From positions 288,930-352,929 of the forward strand of contig VSDK01001438.1 of NCBI GenBank assembly GCA_009767595.1: a DNA stretch of 64,000 nucleotides, written 5' to 3'. The DNA is from Symbiodinium kawagutii (Eukaryota > Sar > Dinophyceae > Suessiales > Symbiodiniaceae). A program made the translations under genes and the position numbers. The notes under the pieces are model-generated. The model made no database searches and was not told where the DNA came from. It saw nothing but the letters and a program-made list of their open reading frames with translations. Position 1 is the first letter of the stretch, and the number at the start of each line of letters is the position of its first letter. Positions 31,704 to 43,168 of the stretch are shown piece by piece.

Positions 31704-31871
31704 CTAATCGGGCTTGATCATGCAAAGGTGAGCATCAACTTGGACGGTTGATGATGCCAACCGTTCCTCCTGGTAGTTCCTGGCCGTGCTCCCCCCCAAC
31801 AAAAAGCCATGGAGAATACCCCCGAACCGCTCCGAGCAGCCCCGAATCATCAGCCAGTCCCTGCCCATGTC
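31704..31871 (-). CDS. Possible terminal exon, unrecognised
   Basis: Strong acceptor CAACTTTCTCCCAG|GAC, then 55 codons and TAG. It reads DMGRDWLMIRGCSERFGGIL and NYQEERLASSTVQVDAHLC. Part of it (31760-31800) resembles family I repeat sequence, which lowers confidence. Confidence 0.33.
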   Translation of the reverse strand, partial: DMGRDWLMIRGCSERFGGILHGFLLGGSTARNYQEERLASSTVQVDAHLCMIKPD

Positions 31872-32520
31872 CTGGGAGAAAGTTGCAAAGGAAGGACAGC
31901 AGTCCGAAGGCTGCGGGCAAGTCCAAACCCATCGTGTACAACAGCAGACCTGGCCCCCCCGCTGCACCGCCGGGGAAGATCTCAAGGCCTGGATGGTCCC
32001 TGGCTTACCTCAACACCTACCAAGGGGGGGCCGTTCCTTTCCGCTTCTGAGATCTTGACCGCTTGAGATGTCACCTTAAACCTGCTCCAAGTCGGTATCT
32101 TCTCATACCCAAAGAAACCACCGAACCACTGGTCTTTCGTGGTGGCTTCATTGCTCACATGTCCACGAGCGCAGCCTATGTGACTTGGGGAGGTTGATGG
32201 ATGTTGACTCCATTTCTACGTATTTCCACTTCCAAATGGTCTGATGACCCATGTCAACACATGCTTCGCGAAAGAAACCGTTCAGGAACCTCAAAAAACC
32301 TTCAAACAGCAACGCTGGGTTAACCAAGCAGGTTGAAGTGGGACACAATGGAATCAACCAATCGCATTCGAGCATGCAAATGGCAACATAGTTGAGATAT
32401 GGTGAGATATGGTGAGATCAAGCACGCCCCAAATCTGCAAGCTCAGCTAGCCGTGGACCATGGGATGCCATGTGTAGATCCCCCTTTCCTACACCAGCTT
32501 TGCGTGACGGGACACCCCAC

Positions 32521-32591
32521 CTTTCGATGCCCGGAGCCCAAGTCTCGGCCCAGCCACCGATCGTCAGCCCTGTGATGGCCGAGATGAAGAA
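32521..32591 (-). CDS. Exon with possible membrane segment
   Basis: A 71-bp exon: GTGAAG|TTCTTC to ATCGAAAG|GTGGGG. It reads FFISAITGLTIGGWAETWAP then GIER. Phase 0 start matches the phase 0 end of the exon at 33832-33954, so the two could be adjacent. Confidence 0.4.
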
Positions 32592-32654
32592 CTTCACTTT
32601 CACGTAACGACTCGTGGAGTGAAACGCCTACGGAGACGGACCGGGACTCCCAAA

Positions 32655-32772
32655 CGCTCAGTGACGACCCTGACCGCCTCTGAGCTACGCCATGAAGCAT
32701 CAAATCAACTCGCTCAGTGACGACCCTGACCCTTTCATGCCTCTGAGCTACGCCAAGCATCACATCAACCAT
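32655..32772. repeat. 56-bp tandem repeat, two copies
   Basis: CGCTCAGTGACGACCCTGAC recurs at 32655 and 32711, each followed by CCTCTGAGCTACGCC and CATCAMATCAACC. It makes both strands locally open. Confidence 0.85.
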
Positions 32773-32804
32773 CACATCAACCAGCATTTCAAGCCTCAAG
32801 CATC

Positions 32805-33018
32805 ATTTTTAGCGCCTCATTTGCCATCATTCCAAACTCATGTGCCACCAATAGGATCTTCCCTGCCCCCAGCACCATACGAACTGCCTCCGTGGCCATT
32901 GCGCTACCGTCCATCTTCACAGGGCTCCATAGCATGTAGATCAAAAAGATGAAGGTCACCACCTGAGCGGATGACCGGTGGGGCACAGCGGCCACAATGC
33001 GCCAGGGGGAGATCAGAA
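32805..33018 (-). CDS. Possible exon with a membrane helix
   Basis: The minus strand reads AQVVTFIFLIYMLWSPVKMD, MATEAVRMVLGAGKILLVAH and EFGMMANEALKMMLEA before TGA. The first block is a plausible transmembrane helix. Several internal GTs could be donors, so the exon ends are uncertain. Confidence 0.33.
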
Positions 33019-33072
33019 ACTCAGGTGGTGAGATGCAGATGCGCAAGAATTGATGCAGATCAGATATGTGAT

Positions 33073-33193
33073 ATGGCTATGGGTCAATATTAAGCATCCA
33101 ACTAATTGGGGGACAATCACCAACACTAATAGGGAAAAAATGGTTGATGATGGGGAACCAGGGGTACAGTGACAGGGTTTTGACCCACAGCCA
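33073..33193. mobile_element. Family A element, copy 2
   Basis: TGGCTATGGGTCAATATTAA on the left, GGGTTTTGACCCACAGCCA on the right, GATGGGGAACCAGGGGTAC inside. Confidence 0.9.
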
Positions 33194-33831
33194 TTTGAGC
33201 ACCTGTGCTGTGATCATGTCCCTTATTCATGTTGAAATCGAACGATCAACAAACACAGTGTGGAAGACAAAAACTCAAAACATCCCAGATTTGCCAACAG
33301 AACGCAGCACTATCAGCACTGCAAAAGAACAACTAGACAAAACTAGACAACATCTCCCTGCTCAACCAGGATCAAATTTCAGGTCTTTGAAGCTTAGAAC
33401 TATACGGCATTATACGGCAACTTCTTCGATGCAGTTGCTGATCCAGGCTAGCCTGGTTTTTGAGTAGCATGGTATACCTCTTTTTGCCTGTTGGATACTG
33501 GTACCAATTTTGTATAAAAGAATACCTAGTGTTGGATCGAATCCAAAGCTTCCTCTTGGATGGCCATTCACCTCCAACCCATGAAGCGTGGCTTGAACTC
33601 GCCGGAGTGGCGGCGACTTTCTAACCATCGGTTGTTCACAACTGGAATGCCCGATCCATTGAGCAACAACGGAAAACAAACAATTCAAAAGGATTCAAAA
33701 GGGCCAATCTATGATATGGAAGCCATGGTGTCAATCGTTTGGAGGCAAGCATTGAACAATCCCCTGGCTATCATCACACAATCTATCATAGCCACATGCT
33801 TCAGTTCCTTAGATCTTTACTGGTCCCCTAC

Positions 33832-33954
33832 CTCGAGCCTGGCTAACCCCCCACCATCAATGACAGCAGCCCGCTCGCTCTGCTGGGCTCCCCCGGCCCC
33901 TTGGATCATGAAGGTCAACAGACTTTGCGTCAACACAGATCCCACGTTCTCCAC
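33832..33954 (-). CDS. Exon, unrecognised, phase 0-0
   Basis: A 123-bp exon: acceptor GTGACAG|GTG, donor CTCGAG|GTAGGG. It reads VENVGSVLTQSLLTFMIQGA then GGAQQSERAAVIDGGGLARL E. Both splice sites are canonical. Glycine/alanine-rich, no known domain. Confidence 0.5.
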
Positions 33955-34189
33955 CTGTCACGGCGCATAGCTGCAGCAAAGCTTGGTGACATCTGAACGA
34001 TGACTTGTGGAGGTTCCTAGGATACATGCTTTGCATGTAGGTGCTGGCGTGATTGGCCAACAATCCTGATCCTTTAGGATGCAATGACATGCCATGATAT
34101 GCTTACTGTTCCAAATAAAAGCCACCAATAGAAACACCCATCTCGATCCAATAGTGCTCATGTGGAAGCAAGCTTAGCAATAATTAGTT

Positions 34190-34355
34190 GGAGAGTTCTC
34201 CAAAAAAGGGAACCCCCAAATCATCCAATATCAATCGTTACTAGCAATAAACTTATAAACCATGCAGCTATAATATCCCCAAATCATCCAATATCAAACT
34301 TATAAACCAGCTATGTTTCGGACGTTTCGGATGCCCCTATTTTGAGAAACCACGA
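34190..34355. mobile_element. Family C element with internal duplication
   Basis: Left GTTCTCCAAAAAAGGGAACC, right CCCTATTTTGAGAAACCACG. The internal phrase CCCAAATCATCCAATATCAA occurs twice, about 66 bp apart. Confidence 0.8.
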
Positions 34356-34458
34356 GTTGACCATTGGTACACCATATGCCCCTCGCCGCACAATTGCAAC
34401 TCAGCTGCATGGCCCACCAGTGGCATGGCTTGCTTAGGTCCATGGCCCCCCCGTCATG

Positions 34459-34520
34459 ACACCTCTAAGACCAGTTCTTCCAGGACATCATGAAAGTCCA
34501 AGGTTTCCTTGGCTCCGGCA
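34459..34520 (-). CDS. Possible small acidic exon
   Basis: The minus strand reads AKETLDFHDVLEELVLE between an AG and TTAGAG|GTGTCA. Short and acidic; low certainty. Confidence 0.25.
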
Positions 34521-34714
34521 AAGCCACAAGTTCAGCGCCCTCAACTTGCAGCATGACAGGACTGAACATCATGGTTGAGTGATGTTGATTGGCCATGGAA
34601 TGCCATGGATATCAGGGTTGATTGATGTTGATTGACGTTGATTGATGTTGATTGGCTACAGCTGCAGCTAGGCTTCTTGATTGCTGTTCAAATCTGTTCG
34701 TCCAGATTCTCACC

Positions 34715-34830
34715 TTGAATCGCTTCCTCCTGTGCCTCCCCCAGGCCGACGCCAAGTCTCTATGTGGAGGCCACTGATGTATTCTTTCATCCAACTGAAG
34801 GCAACGTGGCGCGACGTGCATGGACGGAAA
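34715..34830 (-). CDS. Possible exon ending in a good GT donor
   Basis: The minus strand is open in two frames up to GATTCAAG|GTGAGAAT. Candidate readings include MHVAPRCLQLDERIHQWPPH and SWMKEYISGLHIETWRRPGG. The plus strand is also open (SLYVEATDVFFHPTEGNVAR). The strand is inferred from the donor. Confidence 0.28.
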
Positions 34831-35594
34831 CCACGCCCCAGGGGACATGAAGACCCGGGCTGTTTACCGGTTGATGTGGCCTTCATGAGTGCGGATGGTG
34901 GGTGATAAGCTGGGTGATGATGATTGATCTTGTTTACAAAAGCAGACACGCATCCAATTGCAATCCAATTACAATCTGAAAGCTCCACCAAAAATTACTC
35001 AGGTAGAGGGGCCAGCTCGGCGGCCCATGAGTGGGTCACAAGGGCCGGTTGGAAGGGGGTTGCCAGGTTGCTGATGTGGCTGCTAAACAGATTTGGAAAC
35101 ACCTGTCTAGGCATAAGTGTCCTGAAAAAATCAACACCTTCGCCTAACAATCTAAGAACACACCTGTCCAACAATAGTGCTATCTTCTTGCACGAAATGG
35201 GGCGGCAAAAGGCAACATACAGCCTTCAACACATTCATCAAATACAGTTGGTTGAGTGCTGTTCACCCCTCAAATGATCTGCTCGCATCTACTTTCTCCC
35301 CTTACCAAAGCTCCAGCCGCAAACCAATCAGCAGCTTGACATCCGGCGCTGTGCCAGTACTGCTGAATGAAAGCTTGAAGCCAAAACACCAGCTGAATGA
35401 GCTATGCTTTGATCCGGAAATGTGCATGTCAGGTCAACCAGGCTTGAGTACGCATACACAAATAGATAGATAGATAGTTTTTTAATGTCTTTTAATGAAA
35501 GATCTATATAGTTAAAATTAGTTAAATATTCATTGGCCTACATGCAAGAGGTCAGCATCAATCCACTACCCAACTTTCATGGCTCCAGAGGGGT

Positions 35595-35670
35595 TTATTG
35601 CCGCTTCAGCCAGGCGGTCCTCTTCAGACGTGCAGCACCCTCTTTGTAGTACTCCATGTCTTGAGAGATC
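35595..35670 (-). CDS. Possible terminal exon, basic
   Basis: Acceptor TGCCTGCTCAG|G, then ISQDMEYYKEGAARLKRTAW, LKRQ and TAA. A short lysine/arginine-rich C-terminus. Product unknown. Confidence 0.4.
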
Positions 35671-35924
35671 CTGAGCAGGCAAACTGCCTTTCAACATACC
35701 CAGTGGCGTTTCCGACACTAGCGATCTTTCAGCTACCGTTGAAGAAAAAAACAAAACCAATCATGTCTGGTCTCATTGATGCCATTGCTTCTTTCGAAAA
35801 CCTCCACTTAGAAGTTAAACAAGTGATCGAAATGGGGGTTATTGGGTGTGGCACATATAGATGAACCATCGCTGGCTCATAGATACGCATCTTAGCTACA
35901 CTCTGGAAGCCGAATGATAGAACC

Positions 35925-36045
35925 CCCAAGCCAATGGTTGGCATTGAAAATGGCATATTCAACAAGAACAGGCTGAATGTAGCTTCGAAATGAGCCTTCC
36001 GCGGTGCAAGGCTGAGTTTATCTGCCACCAGATCTTCCAACACAA
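35925..36045 (-). CDS. Possible exon with hydrophobic segment
   Basis: The minus strand reads LEDLVADKLSLAPRKAHFEA, TFSLFLLNMPFSMPTIGLGV and LSFGFQSVAKMR. It would suit a membrane protein. Splice sites not resolved. Confidence 0.3.
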
Positions 36046-36139
36046 CTAAGCAGTCAAAAATGTCAAAAACCCATGGAACAAGTGCCTGTACTGAAGCTAT
36101 GCATAGGTTCTATTGAGATGGGTACCTGGTGATTAGTCC

Positions 36140-36430
36140 CAAGTGCCAATGCACGTGCATCCCAGTGGCCCTGCAGCAGCTCGAAAGAACACGCGCGCCA
36201 CGAGCCAAAAAACACCTGGAGCCGCTGGATTCATCCACTTGGCGTTGCAAAAATCATGAAGGTGTACCCAGCTGTCAGATGAAGAAACCAAGAATCTGAT
36301 GGATAATGACAGATAAATACCGATGTATATGATAATGGCTGCTTCTTCATGAAGCTCTCTCGTGCTCTTTTCCGCAATGATGTTATACAAAGGGTGGACT
36401 GCTTGTCCCTGTTCTCTGTATACCATTCCG
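36140..36430 (-). CDS. Possible exon(s), membrane-like
   Basis: The minus strand is open throughout: VYREQGQAVHPLYNIIAEKS, IIIYIGIYLSLSIRFLV, then MNPAAPGVFWLVARVFFRAA. A second frame is also open over part of it, so the reading is uncertain. Confidence 0.28.
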
Positions 36431-36683
36431 TTGACGTACTGCTCATACGTATATAAATTGGATCAATATGGCTTGATGGCTTCAAACACCTTGAGGTGTT
36501 CAGATCTTAGGGGTCCGAAGTCGATCAAAGTTTGGGGGGGGACCTCAGCTGATCAAAGAGGTTGCTGGTGTAAACTGCTTGCAGCTTTTACCAGCAATGG
36601 ACACATCCTTTTCAACTGATTGTGCAGTGCGTCATTCGTGGGAAAGGATTGGAACAGGAGCAAACTCCTGTTCCAGAGTGGTG

Positions 36684-36793
36684 CCACCCAGTTATGAGTT
36701 GGTTGCTAATTAAGCCATTTAAGTATATAGTTGCCCCTGTCATAACTAGTAGTTGCCCAAGTAGCCAACTTGGCTAAGTAGCTTGCACCACTT
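36684..36793. mobile_element. Family D-like element
   Basis: Left TGGTGCCACCCAGTTATGAG, right AAGTAGCTTGCACCAC, with ATGAGTTGGTTGCTAATTAA inside. Related layout but different end sequence from family D proper. Confidence 0.5.
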
Positions 36794-36937
36794 TGTGGCC
36801 ATAAGATTCCAACAGGTTTGGCTTCTACTCTTGTTGTTACACTCCAGAAAAAAATCTGGAAGTAGAAAATCACCATCTATATAGTGGTTAATTCCCCGAA
36901 AAAACGTTTTCTTTTTAGCTTCCAGATGCTCCCAGGT

Positions 36938-36960
36938 GAGTTTGCAAGAGGGTATATACC
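36938..36960. mobile_element. Family E end fragment
   Basis: GTGAGTTTGCAAGAGGGTAT matches the right end of family E. It overlaps an open minus-strand frame that is therefore not called as a gene. Confidence 0.4.
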
Positions 36961-37683
36961 TATTGTGACTGTAACTGGAAGCCTTGGGGTATTCGAATAA
37001 GGTTCCGGGCCACAAGAGTCAGTGGAAATTCAGCTTCGCAACGTGCTGAGAAGGCCAAGCAGTACACGATGGACAGCGCCGTCAGCAGTTCTGAGCGGAG
37101 GGGAGCTCTCACCATGGGCGCCTTCCAGTTGGGTTCCTAAAAAGGTGGGGGTTTAGCCTCTAAAGCGGGTTATAAGTTAGAGAAAACAGGGGTTAGAACC
37201 TGGAAAGAACAAAGATTAGAACCTAGAAAGAGCGGGGGTTATGACATAGAAAAAGGAATGGTTTTGGGGGGGCCAATGGATGCCAATGGCAGGTAGTTAG
37301 GGACCATGGCAACGGGTTTGCGATGCTTAGCGGTCAGTCACTTGCAATTGGGAGCATTGAATGCACCTTGAACAAGAAAAGTATCCATGTGACCTGAAAT
37401 AAGTCCACGGCTCACCGGTATGCAACGATGGTCAACAAAGAGTTCAGGACATCTGAGAACTGAGCGGCCCAAAAGGGGTTTAAAAAGACTTGAACCAAAT
37501 GGCCTTGTTATGTTCGACCCAAGGTCCAAATGCTTCATAAAGCTTCTGTTTCTGGTACTCCCTTCTTGCCAGGCAGGAATTTGGGCGTTGTGCTTCCAAA
37601 CAAGAAACTTTCCTGTGGCCTGCAGCAGTCCATGGGCTTCCGGCAAACAGCGCAACCCCAAAAAATAACTCTTAAGACTCTTG

Positions 37684-37786
37684 CTACCATCTGGTTTCAC
37701 CACTCCCTGTAGCTCTTTAGCTCCCCCTTTAAAGGGATTTAGGGATACCCCTGGCTCCTTAGCTCCCCGAGAATCACCAGCTAGCT
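37684..37786. mobile_element. Family I element, copy (near-ideal)
   Basis: CTACCATCTGGTTTCACCAC to GAGAATCACCAGCTAG with CCCCCTTTAAAGGGATTTAG centrally; almost identical to 9768-9871. Confidence 0.85.
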
Positions 37787-38214
37787 TGGCTCTCCCAATT
37801 TTCACCCGTATGCAAAGGACAACCGTCCTCCCAGAAACCCTTTTTCAAGAATATGATGTCGTTACGGCGCTGGAGAATATGTGATGCACTTGACAGGCCA
37901 CCTTATCGTTGCAATTACACCGTGCCAGGCTGCCATACCACCTGTATCAACGGTTCCACAAGCAACTTGAATGCCACCATCTACAGTATCACCGCAGTAC
38001 TGCTATGATTGAACATGGACGAGTAGCACTTCGTAATGATCAAATGAGTAATATCATATATAAGTATATATAATATCGTCATATTTGATCAACTGATCCA
38101 CTGATCCATACTATAAATTGTAAATTAATGTCCAAATGATCTCATAAATGACCCAATTGATCCACTTATAGCATATGAATCTACATAGATCTACATGATC
38201 CGCTGACCCAATGC

Positions 38215-38360
38215 TGCACTCACTGCATCTCCTCAGCTGGTACCAGCGCCGCGCTTCCTTTTCCAAGGCGCTTTTCACCGCAGGGATGGGCATCGAGGTT
38301 CGACTGGCCGGAACCGCCATGTCCTGGTCGCGAGGCACCGGCAGCGGGGGGGGGGGCCGG
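38215..38360 (-). CDS. Possible exon, unrecognised
   Basis: The minus strand reads PIPAVKSALEKEARRWYQLR then RCSECSIG, and the GC-rich region upstream (38330-38480) is open in all minus frames. A poly-G run at 38347 makes assembly or frame errors possible here. Confidence 0.28.
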
Positions 38361-38540
38361 GTGGCCGGGGAACTGCTGGGGCCCCGTCCTCCGAATCCTC
38401 GGGAATACCGGCGTACGGGTGACCCTCCACGCTGTCAATGCTCGGATGCCTGTTGCCTGGCAGCACCGTTCGTCAGAATCTTTGGAGCATGGGTTGATCA
38501 CCAACCGGGAGCCTTTACAGGAGTTCCCTGTGACAATCAC

Positions 38541-38775
38541 CGCCTCGAACCACCCCGTGGTTCACAGGAGCCACATGGAACCACTCACCGGGCCCGCTGC
38601 CTGTGCCATCTTGCACCACCTCCACGCAGAAGTCCATCCGAAGCATCACGAAGACTTCTGAGTAGCGATGCCCCGCGCGAAAGCGCAGGTCGCGTGGCTG
38701 GCAGTGCCAAACAACATGTGGGGAAACTTGGTCATAGCCATAGGGAACCGCACCCGAGTCTGAAATGGCTGCAAT
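38541..38775 (-). CDS. Long single exon, unrecognised
   Basis: A 235-bp exon: acceptor TCATTTGCAG|ATT (phase 0), donor CGAGGCG|GTGATT. It reads IAAISDSGAVPYGYDQVSPH, VVWHCQPRDLRFRAGHRYSE, VFVMLRMDFCVEVVQDGTGS and GPGEWFHVAPVNHGVVRG. This is the most protein-like stretch of the 28-51 kb region and is probably a compact beta-rich domain. No family recognised. Confidence 0.55.
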
Positions 38776-39299
38776 CTGCAAATGACAATTCAGTGAACAA
38801 AAACCGAAACTAAATTTGTGTACGATCAAGTATGTCAACCCACAACTGTCAGAAATCGAGGCCACACTCACAGGAAACATGGGGATTGTAAAACATCAAC
38901 TGTGGAAGCACTGTTAGGTAAGCAAGAGGTCCAAGCCACTGCCGCGCTGTACTTTGCACCAACAAAAAACGGTGGTGAGGCGAGACATTCTAGGCCGATC
39001 TGCATACCAGATTGGTTTGAAGTCTAGTGTTATAATGTTAATTTGTGGTAATAATAGTTAATTATAGTTCTACTAGATTTTATATGGATTGTATGTATGT
39101 TTAGCCAGAACTGCATAAAGCATCATAAAGCGGTATAGTGGCTATGTAGTGGTGATACTGTCCTGCTTTTGACAGAACTGATACTCCCAACCGTTGACAA
39201 CAATTCATAAATCGGCGACACCCTTGGATCTAGGGAAAAAAACTGATGCATACCAGCAAAAAACTTGTATCTAGCGGTTCTTCTGCATCTCACTGTCAC

Positions 39300-39455
39300 G
39301 CTCCCTTTATCCCTTTGGAGTGGAAGCCAATAGGGGCGAGAGCAACAAGCATACAGCTAGCCCGGCGACCATCAGAATGGTCAATTTGTAACCGACATGA
39401 TCATTCCTGGCGAACAATGAGCATTGAGCACTGGCGGCCATGAGCATTTGGTGAA
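39300..39455 (-). CDS. Possible exon with membrane anchor
   Basis: The minus strand reads MLMAASAQCSLFARNDHVGY then KLTILMVAGLAVCLLLSPLL and ASTPKG before TAA. One strong hydrophobic helix. Family I repeat sequence lies immediately upstream (39465-39512). Confidence 0.33.
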
Positions 39456-39464
39456 CGTGCACTC

Positions 39465-39512
39465 CTGGTAGATCCTGGCCCTGGCTCCCCCGTATCAAAG
39501 GGCTAGCTTACG
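39465..39512. mobile_element. Family I fragment
   Basis: CACTCCTGGTAGATCCTGGC then CTGGCTCCCCCGTATCAAAG: the family I left-centre part. Confidence 0.45.
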
Positions 39513-39646
39513 GAATATGACCACTTGTGGCCAATGATTCGAGGTCAAACATGCCTAATGGATGAATCTCATTTAGCTTGCACGGTGCCTTTGCAACCGC
39601 GGTGGAGGTCCCTCATCTTTTGATGTTCTGAGGACAGGAAACCATT

Positions 39647-39761
39647 TTAGGCGACGAGCACATCGCGGTCCTCCTGAAATGAAAGCTGGGACCCAAACAT
39701 TGCCTCCAAACCACGAGGGGTTTCAAGCAATGTTGGCCGGGCTTGCAGCTTGAGGGTTTGC
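39647..39761 (-). CDS. Exon, unrecognised
   Basis: Acceptor TTTTCGTTCAG|G. It reads QTLKLQARPTLLETPRGLEA then MFGSQLSFQEDRDVLVA before TAA. It is terminal, or an internal exon whose donor lies before the TAA. Confidence 0.42.
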
Positions 39762-39956
39762 CTGAACGAAAAGGCCATGTATCAATCTACCCCAAAGTGT
39801 GCGAGTATCAATTCCAACCTTGAAAAACGGCAATTTGAGCAGGTGACACCAAAATGTTTAACATGATCAATATCTCTGTCCCTGCACTGGAATGACCAGC
39901 GGGCTTGAGCATCCAGAAAGTGTTGAGATGTTAAACTCACCCACTTCTTGGCTGAC

Positions 39957-40066
39957 TACCATTTCGTTGCATCAGTCCGGGTAGCTCCAAACCGCTCCGA
40001 CTTGAAATGGATAGCCATGGATAGCCCCAGCACCGGTCCCTCTCAACCACCAGCTAGCTGATGACC
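39957..40066. mobile_element. Family I element, diverged
   Basis: CTACCATTTCGTTGCATCAG on the left and CAACCACCAGCTAGCTGATG on the right, with GGGTAGCTCCAAACCGCTCC inside. Confidence 0.6.
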
Positions 40067-40220
40067 CTTCACCCCGTCAACACTCCCAAAGCACTCATGC
40101 CATGCGACGCACAGCGGATTTGCAAAGGACTCGCATCACAAACTTTTTCAGAGGCCTTGGTCGCTGATGGGCGAACCTACTAGTTGGATACAGAGCTGTT
40201 TAAACCACCAATGATACGGC

Positions 40221-40296
40221 CTTGGACCAGAACCGGACGACCGCAGTACATCTCAACGGGGCCGCTCGCGTTGGTCAGGATGTCAGGTGGGGGGAC
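40221..40296 (-). CDS. Exon, unrecognised
   Basis: A 76-bp exon: acceptor CCCACAGTAG|GTCC (phase 0), donor GTCCAAG|GCCGTA (GC type). It reads VPPPDILTNASGPVEMYCGR then PVLVQ. Plus strand is open too, but without comparable splice sites. Confidence 0.4.
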
Positions 40297-40649
40297 CTAC
40301 TGTGGGAAACCAACTGGGTGAAGTACTGGCCCTTTGGCCCCAGCCCAGCTGGGGCAGGGAGACCTGGCAGCGATGCCTACAGGTGGATGACCATGGCTCA
40401 TAACAACCTGCGGCGCCCACGGCGCTGCGACTGCCTGGGGAAGACACCGTACCCAACTCCCTTAGAGCCTATCGCCGTTGAAGATGGCTACATTCAAATC
40501 TTGGAAGCAAATGACTCAACGGTATGAGCACGCGAAACAATCAACAAATTTGGATTAAAGTTTTGATCTGGCTTAACAAGCTCGAACATGATACGATTCC
40601 ACGACGACAATGTTTGTGGCAACTCTTTGCTTTATCACATTACGGCCTC

Positions 40650-40740
40650 CACAAGGCCGCCGATGGCAAAGACCAACAATTGAGCACGAATGAAAGCAAC
40701 AGGCAACAGGACATCCCTGTAGAGTGGCGGTTCGATGGCC
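40650..40740 (-). CDS. Possible exon with hydrophobic helix
   Basis: The minus strand reads MAAIEPPLYRDVLLPVAFIR then AQLLVFAIGGLVEAVM before a stop. A plausible membrane segment. Splice sites not resolved. Confidence 0.25.
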
Positions 40741-41037
40741 GCCATACATCAATCCAGCCATCATATTGTATCCAATTGTCCCCATCCAATTTGGTGGCCG
40801 TGCTCCACGTATCAGTTCAGCAACCCCCGGGGGGTGGGATTGTGTCCATCAACAGTGCTTGGCCCGTAGAGTTCCCCCCAGTTCTAGTCCCAGGTCTTCC
40901 TGTCCAAAGCGCTGGGGATAGCCTCTGCGCCTCTACCAGGGCCATGGAACAAATCCGGAGATAGGTAAACCATGCAGAGATGGCGGGTGAACCGGCAGGG
41001 TGGCTCCGTTACCAAACGCGAACCAGTACCATTATTG

Positions 41038-41143
41038 CTTGGTGCTTGAACCACCCCTATGAAAAAAATCAATCAACCAAGAATTTGTGAACAATTCCTA
41101 GGGAAGTAAAGCATGTTAAAAACATTTAACAACCACCAGCTGG
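41038..41143. mobile_element. Family B element, copy 9
   Basis: GCTTGGTGCTTGAACCACCC on the left, AACAACCACCAGCTGG on the right, CAATCAACCAAGAATTTGTG inside. Confidence 0.8.
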
Positions 41144-41149
41144 AATAAC

Positions 41150-42410
41150 GTCCATTTATCCATCAGTTACACAAGTTACCCTAGCTATCTCCCAAGTAAA
41201 CCGCAACTGAGTTGGCATGGGATTGATCTCCTGCAGGCTGTTTCGCTGAGCAGCTCCAAAATGATCGTGACCAAAACTGCAAAGATGAAAGGAAGCAGCA
41301 CCTGGCCACTGGCAGGGGGCACCCTGGCTGGCCCCTGCCCTGAATGCTTTACCATGTTTTACAGTGCTATCTTTGTTGGGAGTATGGTGAGGTGAAAAAA
41401 GGTGAACTATGGTGAACTGTGGTGAAGTATTGTGAACTATGGCGAAGTAGTGCAGTCGAGATAACGCTCGCTCCGCATGAATGGCAGGTTTGGTTCATCC
41501 CAGGGGGAGAAAAGTCTCGAAGCCCTTCTCGGGCCTCAAATTTGAATTTTTTGGTACCTTGAGGAATGAGGGTTGGCCAAAGCTTCCGGGTCTGTTTGGA
41601 TCACTTTGGGCGGTGATTTAGGCTACCCCAAGTTACAGGTCACCCGGCCAGATTCAAACTTCGACATGGATGTGGATCTAAAGGCCTTGCACCTCAAGTA
41701 GAAACCACATCCATCTTCATTATGCACATCCTTGAGATGACTCATGCTCACACCATTCACGTTGTTCAACGTACAAAACAGCATGCTTGAGAAAACTTAA
41801 ATCTTCGCGTCTCCAACGTTTGACTTCGCGTCTCTGAGCGAAACTCTTTGAGGGACCTGCCGCTTGGCCATCGAATCGGCGCTGTTCATGCGACACAGCT
41901 CAACAGCAACAAATCATGACTCGGACCCCGCCGACTGCACCGGTTCATGTTGAACATGCAGGGGAATGATGAAGAACAATATCTTGACAATAACCAACTA
42001 TAGCCTGGAGGCATGATTGCCCATGACGGTGGTTGTGACCATGGCTTACTAATGACTCATAATCTTTGATTTTCAAACTGGTCATAGTCGCTAGGGGACA
42101 CCTGAAACGGAGCTCTACCGAGGTCGGAGCAGGTAGGTCCTATTGAGAATGGGCTGAAGGCATCATCAAAAGAAACCAACGTAAGCAACGTTCACAATGA
42201 AGACACGCATCCTTTTCCAACAGTCTGGCGCTAGCAGTTGTGTCCCATGCAATTGGATAGGTTCATTTGTTTATTCACATTTGTTTCAGCGTATACGGCC
42301 TACAAACACACGTGGAGGAAAATATCAACATGGGGTAAGTTACGATCAGCAACTGTCACATACATACATGCGTGCACGGAACGTACCGTGGTTACAAAAA
42401 GGATCAAGGA
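41150..42410. other. Stretch without a supported gene
   Basis: GGTGAACTATGGTGAA-type repeats at 41385-41450, otherwise mixed sequence with no consistent exon. Confidence 0.4.
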
Positions 42411-42417
42411 TAAATAG

Positions 42418-42507
42418 CTGGTTGGTGGTTGTATGCCATCCCAAGTTGATCAACCAATCATGCCAAATACTGGCCAAAATAAGCAATGCCTAAAACCACC
42501 AACCAAA
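42418..42507. mobile_element. Family B element, copy 10
   Basis: CTGGTTGGTGGTTGTATGCC on the left, CTAAAACCACCAACCAAA on the right; the centre is diverged (GATCAACCAATCATGCC). Confidence 0.8.
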
Positions 42508-42759
42508 TAATAGTTTGCAGGAAATGGTGGTAATTGTTGGATCTTGGTCCCAGCAAGTTTTCACGAAGCAAGATGATTTTTGTTTACGACATAAATAAAT
42601 CCCCCGCCACTTGGGATTCATCACAAGCTATTTATGGATAAAGTATGGTAAACATTGATAAACTACTAGTTGTCTACAGATCTAACATTACCAAAGTAGT
42701 CAATTCCTCTTGTTCGCAGCACAACAACTGGATGATAGTCAACAGTCCTCCGATCTTGT

Positions 42760-43015
42760 CAGAAGTACGTGACCCAGTGCCACCTGAAAAACTCACATCT
42801 GCCAAGCAGTTTTGATTCGCCGCCATTCGGACATTGGCGGGCCTTGCCTCTGAGAAGGTAATCAGCAGTTGGATGGTCAAGTAACCTCGGCTGCCGTTGG
42901 CGAAGACTGTGCCCCCAGGGAGGCAACCAAAAAAAGAAGGCTGCGCCAGAGAGCATTTTTTGAGCGGCGCAATGGTCATCGATCTGTACCAAGAGATTTC
43001 TTCGACAAATGACAC
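42760..43015 (-). CDS. Possible exon(s), unrecognised
   Basis: The minus strand reads VEEISWYRSMTIAPLKKCSL, GTVFANGSRGYLTIQLLITF and SEARPANVRMAANQNCLADV. Beta-rich and protein-like. An internal CTTCTCAG|AGGCAAG could be an acceptor, so it may be two exons. Confidence 0.35.
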
Positions 43016-43168
43016 TTGGTGGAATTCATATGGCCCAAGAATAAGTTCAACACATAAGAACCTAGGATTCAGCCTGGAGTTAAAACTGCACTTCCCATTC
43101 CAGGCTTTTCCTCATGAAATTTTCTGATTCTGATGCTTCTCCATGGCTCCTTCCATCCTTGCTCTTAC

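Noticed and set aside
36746-37015. 89-codon minus-strand frame
   Set aside because: It contains a family E terminus and an inverted CTTCCAGAT/ATCTGGAAG pair, so it is probably repeat DNA.
37338-37805. 155-codon minus-strand frame
   Set aside because: Its first third is the family I element at 37684-37786. The remainder (LPEAHGLLQATGKFLVW and on) looks protein-like but has no splice support.
38211-38813. 200-codon plus-strand frame
   Set aside because: It is antisense to the better-supported minus exon at 38541-38775, is proline/arginine-rich, and crosses a poly-G run.
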